A stretch of DNA of 53,009 bases. It comes from Entamoeba histolytica HM-1:IMSS (lineage: Eukaryota > Evosea > Mastigamoebida > Endamoebidae). The stretch spans positions 63,720 to 116,728 of the forward strand of contig NW_001914883.1 in assembly GCF_000208925.1 (NCBI RefSeq), in the 5' to 3' direction. Under the pieces are notes generated by a model, which worked only from the letters and a program-made list of their open reading frames with translations, was not told the origin of the DNA and did no database searches. Made by a program: the position numbers and the translations under genes. Below, piece by piece: positions 40,997 through 50,968 of this stretch. The number at the start of each line of letters is the position of its first letter. Positions within the stretch are counted from its first letter, which is position 1.

Positions 40997-43900
40997 TTAT
41001 TTCCATGAATATATTTGTATTGCATTATGTTCAATTATTGTTTTATTCTTTAGATTCATAAAGAATTCCAATTCAAATGGTATATTAAATTCCTTCTTAA
41101 AATCTTTAGAAATATTAAGATATGTTTTTGATATTGTTAATACATTATTTACACAAAATAATCCATAACATGCTTTTGAAGGAATAACAAAAATATTCTT
41201 TGGGTTCTTTTTTTCATATGATAATGGACTCATTGATTGTGGATTTTGTAGTGAAATAAACCATCCTTTGGTATAACTTCCTTCTTGATATAATGCACAA
41301 AATCCAAAAATACTCTTATCAACTGTTTCAATAAAAATACTTACTTTAGGATATTGAAGATATAATGGATTTATCCTTAATACTTCTTCTCCCTTTTTCC
41401 AACTAAATACTCTTTTAAATTCATTGGTATTCATTAATTTATCTATTTCATGTAAATTCCTCTCGTTGCATAAACAAAGTAATATTGAATCATTTGGATC
41501 AATTTTATAATTAACATTAATTTTATTATTTTCTTTAAATATTTTCATTGACAAATCATTGTTATATAAAGTTGATACTTTTTCAATTTTTTCTTCTGTG
41601 ATTTTAGTTTGTTTATCTTTATTTAATTCTTCTTTCATTTTTTTAATTCTTGCATCAATGTCAAATTCCATTTGTTTCATACGTTCTTGTAAGTCTTCTT
41701 CTTTGAAAGGTTTGACATCTGTATTGGTATCTACTTTTTCTACTTCTTTATATAATTCATTAAATGGTTTAAATGATCTTCTATTTATAACATCTTGTTC
41801 TTCTGTATCACATAATTTAAATACTACAAATTGTCTAAATTCTTTTTTATTACCACCATCAACTCCTGATATGTTTGAGAATGGTTTTATGTCTTTAAAT
41901 TTAGTTGGTAGTTGGTCTTGTTTTCTAGAACAAACATATTTATAAGTTTTGAGATTAAATACTCCATAAAATTGAAGGAATTCATCATACCCATTATTCT
42001 CAAATGTTATAATAGGTAAATGTGTAGGTATTGAAGTATATTTTGTTATGAGAAGTTGTTCATTAATCACAAAGAAGAATTGAGAAGAGTTATTAAGTAC
42101 TTGAATTGTTTTATTTTGCTTTCTTTGAGGGATGGTTTCATTTAGGTACCACCCAAATATTTGTCCTGTTTCCATTTGTATTATCATAATTAATTGTTTT
42201 TTTCCAATGATACAATCCCAAAACTCATCAGGTTCTATTTTATTTTTTGTATTTGAATCAAAAAGAATTTTAATTCCTTTGTTTTGAACAAAAGAATTTA
42301 ACTGGTTTCCAATTTCTTTACTTTGTATTAATTTTAAAAGATTAATCTTATTCATCTGATAACATTCATTCATAGTTTTTAAATTCTTTGGTATATCATG
42401 TTTTTCTTTTTTAACTTCTTTTGGAAAAGAAAGTAACTTATTTACTACAACCTTTTTTATGTCTTTTGTTTTACCACTTAATGTGCATACAAAAACTCTC
42501 TTAACACCTATATATCGTTGATTTTCTTCTCTAACTATTTCTGTAATAGAAGGACAGTTTTTAAATTTATTTTCTAAACAATGGTTCTTTGCAATCCATA
42601 GATTATGGTCATTTCTCAATTGAAACACACCGTGAAATGTAAATATTGTTCCATAAGTATTATAATTTGGTTTATTATAGCTCATAATAAAATTATCATA
42701 ATCTACTGTATTATAATACTTAATAGTGTCATTTTTACTAACATAGAAAAAGAAATCTTTCTTTGTTTTAATAACCTCAAGAGTGTCTTTGGATTCCATT
42801 AGTGGAATGGTACCACATAAGAACCATCCAAAAATTGTTTGGTCCTTCAGTTCAACTATCATTAGTGTCTTTTTATTTCCACAAACACTTTCCCAAAATA
42901 TCTTGTCGGTTAACTCTGGTAATGTATTACTGTCAAATAAAATATAGCATTGAGAACTTTTTAAATGAGAACATACAGCTCCAAGAATTTCTTTGGAGAG
43001 AATTCTATCTGTTACCAACACTTGTTGATCATTCTCTCTATCTTTTTGTAAGTTTGTTGTTTGTTGTTTCTTTTTATTAAACGGTTGCAAATTACTTAAG
43101 TCGAGTACAGACTCACGACCTAAGAAAATATTTTGGTATAAATTGATAATCATAACCTCTTTAACAATAAGTCCTACAGATGGGTTATAACCAATAACAT
43201 GAGAAAAAGAATTAAAATCTAAATAATTCTTATCGTAATCACTTTTACATATTGCATCACATGTCCCATCTATATTCCAAAGGAAGAAATCATGTAGATT
43301 TAACACATAAGTATCTCCTTTACCACCAAAAGAACATACTTTCTTTTGATTGTCGATACAATTATATTTTTTAACTGTAAGACTAGTTGGGTTTACACAG
43401 AATAAACAGTGACCAAAATCTTGAATAACAGTTATGTTTGAATTTACATCAAACTCTGAGAGAGACTTTTGGAAGAATATTCCAAGAATATTTCCATAAT
43501 TAAATTTCAAAAAGATAAGAATATAAGAATATCCTTTAATACATTTCTGTATTTCAGAACTATCTATTTCATTCATTTGCTTATTTAACAATACTTTTGC
43601 ATACTTTGTTTTGAATATATCAATTCCAATAGTTCCTAAAACTTCTTTATTTTTAATAACATCACCTAATGAAAAATCTGTTTCTGTGGTAATTTCATTT
43701 ATTGGTAACTGTGTCTGCTCAATTACACTGTCATTTTCTTTAACTATTTCTTCCTGAACAATGTTTTCTAAATTCTTTGATTCTTCAATACTATTTTCTT
43801 GTACTTTTATTTCATCAACTTTCTTTTGTTCTTGGTCATTATTTATTAATGGATTAGTATCATAACATTTTATAAACATTTTATCATCTTCATTTGGTGA

Positions 43901-45781
43901 GTTAATAAATTTTAAAATCATCACTTCATCTACTTTTATTTTTTTCCCAGAGGGACATCCTGTAATATTACTCAAATCAACAAGTTGTTTATACGATGTT
44001 TTGGTTTTACTATTAGCATATTCTACCCAGAGTCCAGATTTTGACAAATAACCAATATCATTTAATTCCACAATAAAATTATTATTGCTACTACCAAATA
44101 AACAAATAGTCCTGAACATCCCTTTCATTTTATATATTTCCAATTCATTATTATTTTTCCTATTTATATTAATAATTGCATGGTTAAAATCATTCTCAAC
44201 TTCAATTTGTGTTGATTCTTTATAACATGGAATTTTCTTTTGGAAATATAATCCCATAATATTTCCATTATCAAAATACATAAAAAATATTAAGTTTGTT
44301 TGTTCTGATATTATTTTTGGTATTTCATCTTCTACAATATCTTTTGTTCTTTTATGTATCAATACTTTTGCATATTGAGAGTCAGCTAAATTGGTAGATA
44401 TTTTTAATAATATGTCTTTAGTTTCAATCAATTTTGCTAATGCTAAATCAGAATAACACTGCTCTAGCTCTTGCTTTGTTTGTTCTCTAAGACAATTATC
44501 ATTAACAGATTTAAATTCTTGACTCATTTCTTCATTTTTTTCAATTTTCAAACTAGTATTACAACATACTTGTGTTTGTTGCTTTAATAAAAATATTCTT
44601 TTTTGCATTGATTCTTTATTAAATGGAGGTCCCATCTGATTGAATTTATCTTTTATTAGATGTTTTTCATCTAATAACCCAATAACTAAGTCATTATAAG
44701 TTTCATTATCACTAGTATTAATGTTATCATCACAACTTATTTTCTCAATAATTTCATCAGAGTCTTTGTTAGAAACCAAAGTATTTGAAAAAGACACTAA
44801 GCAAATACTAGTAAGTTTTGATTCTTTTGAAAGAAGATTGAAATGAGTATTTAAAGTAATTGGATTTTGTTCTTGAATCCAATTAAGTTTATTTGTATCT
44901 ACCTTACCCAAGCCATCAATTTTTAACAAGAATTTTTGATCTTTTAATCCAAATGTTACTTTATTAAATATTGTACCTACATCTATTGATTCTAAAAGAA
45001 ATTTAGAATGTAATGTATTAAAAGTATAAATTTTTTGTGATGAACTCAATGAAAATACTATACCCATTGTAGGAATTATATCTGGTTGTTTTGTGAGAGT
45101 TAAGAAAAAGACTTTTTCATAGTCTATTTCAATAAATATACTAACTGGTACCGAAACAGCTACTAGAGCACAAATAATATTCAAATTCTGTTTGATTGAA
45201 TAAGTAGATGAAGATTGAAAAAGTAATTTTGCATATTGTTTTTTTGTTTGTAAACATAGTGGATATAATATTTTATTATTACAAATAAAGTTAAACATAT
45301 TTGTAGGTTGAGTAAATGCCTTAAAGATAATAGGAATTAAAGGCTCTTTATATTTAATAAGTTGAAACACTTTTAGAATTTTATCTTTCTTTCTTCCTTC
45401 TTTAAACTTTATACCTTTTGAAACATTCATTATTGAATCAACTAAACTTGGTTGAGGAGGTTTAACATCAAAACAATCAAGTAATTGTTTTTTTATTTCA
45501 TTGTTGATTAATAGAGATAAGTCATTTTTAAAAGATAATGAATTTTCTTTTATCTTAAATGTTTGTTCATGTAATTGTGTTGTAAGTATATTTAACTGAT
45601 TTTTATGTTTGTCAAAACAATCACATAATTCTGTAATTATCTTAAATAAAGCTAAAAATGATAATCTAAATCTTTGAACAATTGGATCATTATTTTTTGA
45701 TGAATGTTCAATGTCCATAATTAAACCAGTACAAAACTTAATATACTCATTAATACTTTCATGTGTACTTACAGAAGACAT
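40997..45781 (-). CDS. Giant protein with about six TLDc-like repeats (1594 aa)
   Basis: A single frame encodes 1594 aa. At least four similar modules are visible (residue positions approximate): 450-640 (QYAKVLIHKR, NLIFFMYFDNGNIMGLYF), 705-890 (KYAKVLLNKQ, YILIFLKFNYGNILGIFF), 925-1110 (QCYILFDSNT, TLMIVELKDQTIFGWFL) and 1150-1330 (GIKILFDSNT, LIMIIQMETGQIFGWYL). More divergent modules lie at 150-310 (QYAKLLFQSS) and 1410-1594 (KVSIFIETVDKSIFGFCAL). Each shows the TLDc order: a short strand with a few residues of ...ILFDS, a helix with W, then an hydrophobic strand followed by G-x-I-x-G. A coiled coil lies near 1370-1400. The function is unknown. Repeated TLDc domains suggest a scaffold. 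It shares a promoter region with the filamin-repeat gene (140 bp). Confidence 0.75.
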   Translation of the reverse strand: MSSVSTHESINEYIKFCTGLIMDIEHSSKNNDPIVQRFRLSFLALFKIITELCDCFDKHKNQLNILTTQLHEQTFKIKENSLSFKNDLSLLINNEIKKQLLDCFDVKPPQPSLVDSIMNVSKGIKFKEGRKKDKILKVFQLIKYKEPLIPIIFKAFTQPTNMFNFICNNKILYPLCLQTKKQYAKLLFQSSSTYSIKQNLNIICALVAVSVPVSIFIEIDYEKVFFLTLTKQPDIIPTMGIVFSLSSSQKIYTFNTLHSKFLLESIDVGTIFNKVTFGLKDQKFLLKIDGLGKVDTNKLNWIQEQNPITLNTHFNLLSKESKLTSICLVSFSNTLVSNKDSDEIIEKISCDDNINTSDNETYNDLVIGLLDEKHLIKDKFNQMGPPFNKESMQKRIFLLKQQTQVCCNTSLKIEKNEEMSQEFKSVNDNCLREQTKQELEQCYSDLALAKLIETKDILLKISTNLADSQYAKVLIHKRTKDIVEDEIPKIISEQTNLIFFMYFDNGNIMGLYFQKKIPCYKESTQIEVENDFNHAIININRKNNNELEIYKMKGMFRTICLFGSSNNNFIVELNDIGYLSKSGLWVEYANSKTKTSYKQLVDLSNITGCPSGKKIKVDEVMILKFINSPNEDDKMFIKCYDTNPLINNDQEQKKVDEIKVQENSIEESKNLENIVQEEIVKENDSVIEQTQLPINEITTETDFSLGDVIKNKEVLGTIGIDIFKTKYAKVLLNKQMNEIDSSEIQKCIKGYSYILIFLKFNYGNILGIFFQKSLSEFDVNSNITVIQDFGHCLFCVNPTSLTVKKYNCIDNQKKVCSFGGKGDTYVLNLHDFFLWNIDGTCDAICKSDYDKNYLDFNSFSHVIGYNPSVGLIVKEVMIINLYQNIFLGRESVLDLSNLQPFNKKKQQTTNLQKDRENDQQVLVTDRILSKEILGAVCSHLKSSQCYILFDSNTLPELTDKIFWESVCGNKKTLMIVELKDQTIFGWFLCGTIPLMESKDTLEVIKTKKDFFFYVSKNDTIKYYNTVDYDNFIMSYNKPNYNTYGTIFTFHGVFQLRNDHNLWIAKNHCLENKFKNCPSITEIVREENQRYIGVKRVFVCTLSGKTKDIKKVVVNKLLSFPKEVKKEKHDIPKNLKTMNECYQMNKINLLKLIQSKEIGNQLNSFVQNKGIKILFDSNTKNKIEPDEFWDCIIGKKQLIMIIQMETGQIFGWYLNETIPQRKQNKTIQVLNNSSQFFFVINEQLLITKYTSIPTHLPIITFENNGYDEFLQFYGVFNLKTYKYVCSRKQDQLPTKFKDIKPFSNISGVDGGNKKEFRQFVVFKLCDTEEQDVINRRSFKPFNELYKEVEKVDTNTDVKPFKEEDLQERMKQMEFDIDARIKKMKEELNKDKQTKITEEKIEKVSTLYNNDLSMKIFKENNKINVNYKIDPNDSILLCLCNERNLHEIDKLMNTNEFKRVFSWKKGEEVLRINPLYLQYPKVSIFIETVDKSIFGFCALYQEGSYTKGWFISLQNPQSMSPLSYEKKNPKNIFVIPSKACYGLFCVNNVLTISKTYLNISKDFKKEFNIPFELEFFMNLKNKTIIEHNAIQIYSWK

Positions 45782-45921
45782 ATTAACCTTGTATAGAAAA
45801 AAAGAAGTTTAAATTTATTTAAGTCAAGAATGATGCAAAAACGATAAAATTTTTAAAAAAGTGAAAAAATAAAAGAACTTAAAATTAAAAAGAGAAAAAC
45901 TTAAAAAATGAAAGAGAAAGA

Positions 45922-47259
45922 ATGTCTCGAGTTAGACAGACATTATATCCACATTTAACATGGGAAATTCCTTCTCTTACAGTCAGTAGTGATGAAATAA
46001 AACAATGTATTTTACAAGTTAATGGAAGTGCACCAGCAACTTTATTATGCTCAAAAAATGGATATCAAAGTGAGTTTTCAATGATTATTGATTCAATGAT
46101 AGAACTAAACGAGATATTACAACAATGGACTCAAAAGAAAAAACAACAATTTGAAAGTGAAATAGGTGAAATGCAAAATGAACATTTAATAGAATGTGGG
46201 ACATATGAAATTACTATTAAACAAAGTCTTTCTATATGTCGTGTTACTGTAGTTCCAGGAGAATTTAATTCAATAAAAAGTAAATTAATAGAACCGATAG
46301 AAAGTAAAAAGAATGTAGTTGGAGATAAAATGTTTATTAAATATAGACCAGTTGATTTTAATGAGAATATGTTAGATTTTGAAAGTTTGCAATGTTCAAT
46401 AACACATAATCATTCTAAAAAAACATTTAATATTAAATTATATAATTTAGGAGATTGTTATGGATCACCTATTCCAATATTTACTCAACAAGGTGGTTAT
46501 ACATTATCTATTTCATCTTCTGTACAACTTCTTTATAGCTCTACATTTTTTCTTAAAGCAGGTAAACTTGATATTACTAAATGTTTATTGTTTCAAGACA
46601 AAACAATTATTACCAATTCAAAAGAAATAATTCATATTCAAAAGAAAATAGATTCAACTTTAACTCTTGTTGTTGGGAGACCATTAGAATTAAATATTTT
46701 ATTATCAGATTCATTCGGAAATGTAATTAAAGAATTTGACTCAGCAATTCCAATTAGTGTACGTCATTCTCAACAATTAACTGTAACAATGAATGAAAGT
46801 ATTCTTAAATTAAATGCACTTTCATCAGGGACTTTTAGTTTGAATGTATTACTCTTACAAAAACAAAATGGAGAATTAGAAAAAATTCCACTTTCTGGAT
46901 TTCCAGTAACTGTTATTGCTTTAGAACCATTAGAATTAGATTTGTCACAAATTTCATTATGTAAAAAACTTCCAGAATCTATGACAATCGGAGATTTATT
47001 AACTGTATCATTTGTAACATATAATAGTGAATTAGATGAAGTTGGTATTAACCAAATTCAATTAATTGATGTTCAAGCATCAATTAATTCTATTCCAATA
47101 CAAAGTTGTGTAATTTCAAGAGAATGTGGATTTGATGTAAATATATGGGTATGTCTTCCAGGAACATTGACTGTATCTATTTCAATTGATGGACATATGA
47201 TTAAAGGATTTCCAACTACAATTAATATTGAACATCCTTCTTTTGTTAAATTTTCTTAA
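45922..47259 (+). CDS. Filamin-type Ig-repeat protein (no actin-binding domain)
   Basis: The 445-aa protein is nearly all beta-structure. Its last module ends PGTLTVSISIDGHMIKGFPT, the clearest match to the filamin repeat signature A-G-x-Y-x-V-x-V-x-x-x-G-x-x-I-x-G-S-P-F. A preceding module ends IPLSGFPVTVIAL. An N-terminal module (about 25-125) has a helical insert (LNEILQQWTQKKKQQFESEI). Filamin repeats serve as protein-interaction scaffolds, often around actin, but the CH-domain actin-binding region is absent here. An out-of-frame ATG at 45908 precedes the start. Its neighbour across the promoter is the giant TLDc protein. Confidence 0.68.
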   Translation: MSRVRQTLYPHLTWEIPSLTVSSDEIKQCILQVNGSAPATLLCSKNGYQSEFSMIIDSMIELNEILQQWTQKKKQQFESEIGEMQNEHLIECGTYEITIKQSLSICRVTVVPGEFNSIKSKLIEPIESKKNVVGDKMFIKYRPVDFNENMLDFESLQCSITHNHSKKTFNIKLYNLGDCYGSPIPIFTQQGGYTLSISSSVQLLYSSTFFLKAGKLDITKCLLFQDKTIITNSKEIIHIQKKIDSTLTLVVGRPLELNILLSDSFGNVIKEFDSAIPISVRHSQQLTVTMNESILKLNALSSGTFSLNVLLLQKQNGELEKIPLSGFPVTVIALEPLELDLSQISLCKKLPESMTIGDLLTVSFVTYNSELDEVGINQIQLIDVQASINSIPIQSCVISRECGFDVNIWVCLPGTLTVSISIDGHMIKGFPTTINIEHPSFVKFS

Positions 47260-47334
47260 AAAAAAAATATTAATAATTGATTGTTTAAACCCTATTTTAT
47301 AGTTCTATTTGAAAATATATCTTTTTCATTTCTT

Positions 47335-48192
47335 ATGAACAACGAACAAATAGAAGAATATGAATCATTAAAAGAAGTTTTTAAATATAATGACTTAATT
47401 AATTTTAATAAAATAGACCAAAATCATTATCGAGTTCATATTTGTTTTTCTTCTTCTTGTTCTTTAATTCTATTTTATTATTTACCAAATAATTATCCTT
47501 TTGAAGAAATTCCTCGTTTTGAAGCAAAAACAAAAAAAAATTGGTTAAGTGATGGTCAGTTAAATGTTTGTGTTGATGAAGCTGAGAGAATAGCAAATGA
47601 ATATAAAGGAGGACAATGTATTTATGCAATTGTTGATTATTTACAAAGTGAAGAATTTCTTCAAAAAATTAATGCTAAAATTTATAAAGATGATGAAGCA
47701 GAAAAAGAGATTCAAGCAAAACAAGAAATTATTTCTAAAGAAGAAAATGAAGAAAGTGTTATGCATGGACTTTCAGTAAAAGGAATTCCTATTTTTGTTT
47801 CTAATCCAATTAATGATCGTAAAAGTAAGTTTATTGCATTTGCTGCACCAGTAACTAATGAAAAAGAAGTTAGAATTGTATTTGAAGAGTTATTAAGAAA
47901 TAAAAAGATATCTATAGCAACTCATAATATTCAAGCTTATAGACTAGAAATAAACGGTTCTATTATTTGTGATTTTGATGATGATGGTGAACATGCTGCT
48001 GGTAAACAATTATTAAAAAGTCTTGAACAAATATCTGCAACTAATGTTTGTGTTATGGTTTCACGTTGGTTTGGAGGAATATTATTAGGACCTGACAGGT
48101 TTAAAGATATCATAATGGCTGCACAAGATGCCATTAATATTATGAATACATCTTTACAAACAACAAGTACTACAAAAGTAAAGAAGAATTAA
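47335..48192 (+). CDS. IMPACT/YIH1 homologue (RWD plus UPF0029 domains)
   Basis: The protein has 285 aa from the ATG at 47335; the same frame is open upstream to a TTG at 47281, which I reject as a start. An N-terminal RWD domain (NNYPFEEIPRFEA, then LNVCVDEAERIANEYKGGQC) precedes the UPF0029/IMPACT domain. That domain shows SKFIAFAAPV, NIQAYRLE, DFDDDGEHAAGKQLL and VMVSRWFGGILLGPDRF, all diagnostic. IMPACT and YIH1 bind Gcn1 and restrain Gcn2, limiting eIF2alpha phosphorylation during amino-acid starvation. The length matches the family (about 260-320 aa). It is convergent with the next gene, with 28 bp between stops. Confidence 0.92.
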   Translation: MNNEQIEEYESLKEVFKYNDLINFNKIDQNHYRVHICFSSSCSLILFYYLPNNYPFEEIPRFEAKTKKNWLSDGQLNVCVDEAERIANEYKGGQCIYAIVDYLQSEEFLQKINAKIYKDDEAEKEIQAKQEIISKEENEESVMHGLSVKGIPIFVSNPINDRKSKFIAFAAPVTNEKEVRIVFEELLRNKKISIATHNIQAYRLEINGSIICDFDDDGEHAAGKQLLKSLEQISATNVCVMVSRWFGGILLGPDRFKDIIMAAQDAINIMNTSLQTTSTTKVKKN

Positions 48193-48220
48193 TTTATTTA
48201 AAACAAACAACAGTATATAC

Positions 48221-48652
48221 TTATTTTTGACTAATATAATCAAGTTCTTTTGAATCAATTTGAATTTCTTTTCTTGAAGGAAAAATTTTTTCATTAGGTC
48301 TATTAATAAATGAATCATCACTTTTTTCTTCTTCTACTTCACGTGGAATAATAGAAATACTTTCTCGACTTAATCCAGAATTAATAAGACTAGACAAATT
48401 TGGTTTATCAAAAGAAAATAAACTTGTCTCTTCATTTTTTTCAGATAGCTTTTTAGGATCTTCTATGATTGTATCTAATTTAAAATTATCTACGTCTTCA
48501 AAATATTTCTTTTTTTCTTCAAGATATTCTTTTAATTCATCTCTTTCTTTTTCTTCTTGCTTTCTTTGTTCCTCTTCTTTATTATTTCTTTTCTTTGCTT
48601 TTTTTTCTTCGGTTGATTTTCTACTTGAACTAGATGATCTTCTTCGTGGCAT
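48221..48652 (-). CDS. Small basic/acidic protein, unknown
   Basis: From the ATG at 48652 (MPRRRSSSSSRKS) the protein has 143 aa. An upstream in-frame extension of seven residues exists but is not convincing. The N-terminus is a basic Ser/Arg cluster suited to nuclear localisation. A charged, probably coiled-coil stretch (KEEEQRKQEEKERDELKEYL) is followed by KKKYFEDVDNFKLDTIIED. The last part weakly recalls the F-x-[ED]-V-D-x-F-x-L motif of the cohesin regulator sororin, but here it is internal, not at the C-terminus. The rest is acidic and Ser-rich with possible phosphosites. I do not assign a family. Confidence 0.65.
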   Translation of the reverse strand: MPRRRSSSSSRKSTEEKKAKKRNNKEEEQRKQEEKERDELKEYLEEKKKYFEDVDNFKLDTIIEDPKKLSEKNEETSLFSFDKPNLSSLINSGLSRESISIIPREVEEEKSDDSFINRPNEKIFPSRKEIQIDSKELDYISQK

Positions 48653-48804
48653 GAAATAGAATTGTAGAAACAAAGTTCTTTCTTCTCAGTTCTAATAATT
48701 GTTTCTCATCAAATAGAAACCTCAATTTAAAAAAAAAATATAACAAATAATAAATTATGTAATTAAGTAGTATTAAAAACATTATTTAAAATGCTTCTTC
48801 ACAT

Positions 48805-50187
48805 TTAGCAATTTACTGATACGAAACTTCTACGCACTAAAGGAATATTACTTGTAGGTAGTTCAACATCAGAAAAATTATCTGTTTTACCCATACATTG
48901 ACGTGCTCGTTGTGAGACTAAAATATCAACAGGATTATTTGAAGTAACTTTGTTATAGTATTTCTTTAGTCTCTTCTTACTTACATAAGGAACAATCATT
49001 TTCACAGATGGACATGAAATTTTTAAATCTCTCATCTTTTCATTATTTAAGTCAATAATTTCTGTTAGTCGTTCACAATCAAAAACATATAATTTAGTTA
49101 ATGTTGTAGGTAAACAAAGAGATACAACTGTAGAACAATCATTTACTTTTAATTCTTCTATTTTTAATGAACTAAGAGAAGGGAATGGTGTAACATTAAA
49201 ACATGAAAATGATAATGATCTTAATGAAACAGGAAATGATAATTGTATAGGGTTGTATGAATGAATTCTTGATAAAGAAAGGTCTATTAATGAGTCATAA
49301 TGTGAAAGGTTTAGTTCCTTAACATTTGTAAAAAGATCTTTATTTCCAAATATTGAAACTTTAGAAGGATAATATAAATTCCATGCACTTTCAACTTCAT
49401 CAGTTTCAACAATATCTGGAGCAATAATAAATAATTTTTTTTGATCAATTAATAAAGGAATAGAATGATTAATAAGGAAAGGAGAGATATTATTAAAGAC
49501 AGAACAAATTTTACAATAGGAATGTATTTCTTTTAATTCATTATAAATAGAGTCTTTTAATCCAATGACTCTCAATAATATTTCTATTCTAATTTTATTT
49601 AATTGTTTAATATAAGGAAGAAATTGTAATACTCCACTTGCAGCACATTCAATAATTAATTTAGTAAAATGAGGTAAGACATTTAGTATTGGTGAAATAA
49701 GTTCAAGTGATTGTTCATTAACATTAAACCCATAATTAATATGTAACCTTCTCAATGATTTAAATCGAGTAAAATCAAATCTAGTATCAACATTAGTGTA
49801 TATAAATAATGTTAATTCAATTATTTTATCAGTTATATCATATTCTTTAATTTTTATTAAATCAAATGGTTGTAAAAGTTTTAATGATAAATTAAAACAT
49901 TGTACATTTTTAATAAGAGTAAATGGAATATTTAAAAGTACTTCATAATCACAACTTAATGTTTGAATTCCATCAAATGTTTTTAATTCTCCAATTATTC
50001 CTTTTGTTTTACTACTTAATTGTGATAATTTACTTTCTCCTTCTACATTAACAATATTTGGATTTCTTAATAAACAATGAATAGTTTTTAAACATTTACT
50101 ATTTATTTGTGCAAATTTTCTAGCATTCATATAATCAAGATATAACACTACATTTAATAAATACAGATGTTCTAATTGGACTTTCAT
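48805..50187 (-). CDS. Leucine-rich repeat protein with F-box-like N-terminus
   Basis: The 460-aa protein opens LEHLYLLNVVLYLDYMNARK, a helix-loop-helix pattern like the F-box start of many Entamoeba LRR proteins, followed by KCLKTI. Irregular leucine-rich repeats cover most of the rest, such as SLRRLHINYGF, TNVKELNLSHYDSL, SLRSLSFSCFN and TLTKLYVFDCERL. The family is large in this genus. Members may act as SCF-type substrate receptors or as scaffolds; the substrate is unknown. There is no signal peptide. The tail after about residue 400 is non-repetitive and Lys-rich. Confidence 0.78.
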   Translation of the reverse strand: MKVQLEHLYLLNVVLYLDYMNARKFAQINSKCLKTIHCLLRNPNIVNVEGESKLSQLSSKTKGIIGELKTFDGIQTLSCDYEVLLNIPFTLIKNVQCFNLSLKLLQPFDLIKIKEYDITDKIIELTLFIYTNVDTRFDFTRFKSLRRLHINYGFNVNEQSLELISPILNVLPHFTKLIIECAASGVLQFLPYIKQLNKIRIEILLRVIGLKDSIYNELKEIHSYCKICSVFNNISPFLINHSIPLLIDQKKLFIIAPDIVETDEVESAWNLYYPSKVSIFGNKDLFTNVKELNLSHYDSLIDLSLSRIHSYNPIQLSFPVSLRSLSFSCFNVTPFPSLSSLKIEELKVNDCSTVVSLCLPTTLTKLYVFDCERLTEIIDLNNEKMRDLKISCPSVKMIVPYVSKKRLKKYYNKVTSNNPVDILVSQRARQCMGKTDNFSDVELPTSNIPLVRRSFVSVNC

Positions 50188-50437
50188 TACTTTAAATCTC
50201 TAAATCTTTTTTTTGTTCTTTTAAGTCAAAGATTTTTTTTTTGATTTTTTCATGCTTCACCTTTTTTACTTATTTTAAAAAAAAATTTGTTATTATTATT
50301 CATTTTCATTTTATTTTTTACTATTTTTTAATTCTTTTTATTATTTCTTCTATCGTATCTTTAAAAATAGATCATTAAAAGGTGAAGTTTTTTATTTTCA
50401 AATTTTTAATGTTATTGTAATATATAACAAAAATAAA

Positions 50438-50968
50438 TTATTTAATGAATTTATCCATAAAATGTTGATGATATTCATTACGTAAAGTATCATTAATATA
50501 TTTGGCTTGTTTAGGAGGTTCTTTTGCTTGATTTTTAAATACAACATCATCATACCATTTTCTTTGAACTAACCCATCAGAAAAATATTGTTGAGAATCA
50601 GATGAGTTTGAAAACTCTTCTTCTTCTTCCATTTCTTCATACTCTTTTTTAAGAGCTTCTTCAGTATCTTCACTTTCAATTTCTTCTTTAATTTCTTCTT
50701 TAATTTCTTCTTCTTTAATTTCTTCTTTAATTTTTTGTTTATCATTACTTTCTTTATATTCAATTTTTTTAGGTTTTAATTCTTCTTGTTTTTTATTGGT
50801 ATTTTCTAACATTTCTCTTGTTATTAGTTGGTGTACTTTTCTTTTCTTTAATTCTGGTTGTACAATAACATCTTGTGCAGAAACTTGTTTTGATGGTACA
50901 TAATTGATTCCTCCTTGGTGTTTACTTCCTCTTGCTGAATACCATGTTGGTCTACCAACGTTTGTCAT
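50438..50968 (-). CDS. Cwc15 (Cwf15) spliceosome component
   Basis: The 176-aa protein is full length for the family (about 175-230 aa). It has the conserved N-terminus with RPTWYSARG, a Gln/Lys/Glu-rich low-complexity middle ([16 protein letters not shown] region), and the C-terminal signature. That signature reads [13 protein letters not shown], then [20 protein letters not shown]. Cwc15 is part of the Prp19-associated catalytic spliceosome core. Together with the PWI factor at 38 kb it fits a genome that keeps splicing for few short introns. The acidic repeats make the open reading frame overlap a shadow ORF on the same strand, which is not real. Confidence 0.95.
   Translation of the reverse strand: MTNVGRPTWYSARGSKHQGGINYVPSKQVSAQDVIVQPELKKRKVHQLITREMLENTNKKQEELKPKKIEYKESNDKQKIKEEIKEEEIKEEIKEEIESEDTEEALKKEYEEMEEEEEFSNSSDSQQYFSDGLVQRKWYDDVVFKNQAKEPPKQAKYINDTLRNEYHQHFMDKFIK

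Noticed and set aside
41559..41945. 128-codon plus-strand ORF
   Set aside because: Antisense shadow of the giant TLDc gene.
47281..47334. TTG-initiated N-terminal extension of the IMPACT/YIH1 gene
   Set aside because: TTG starts are not used for nuclear protist genes, and the RWD domain begins naturally at the ATG at 47335.
50569..50763. 64-codon Lys-rich ORF on the minus strand
   Set aside because: Frame-shifted shadow of the low-complexity acidic repeat in Cwc15.
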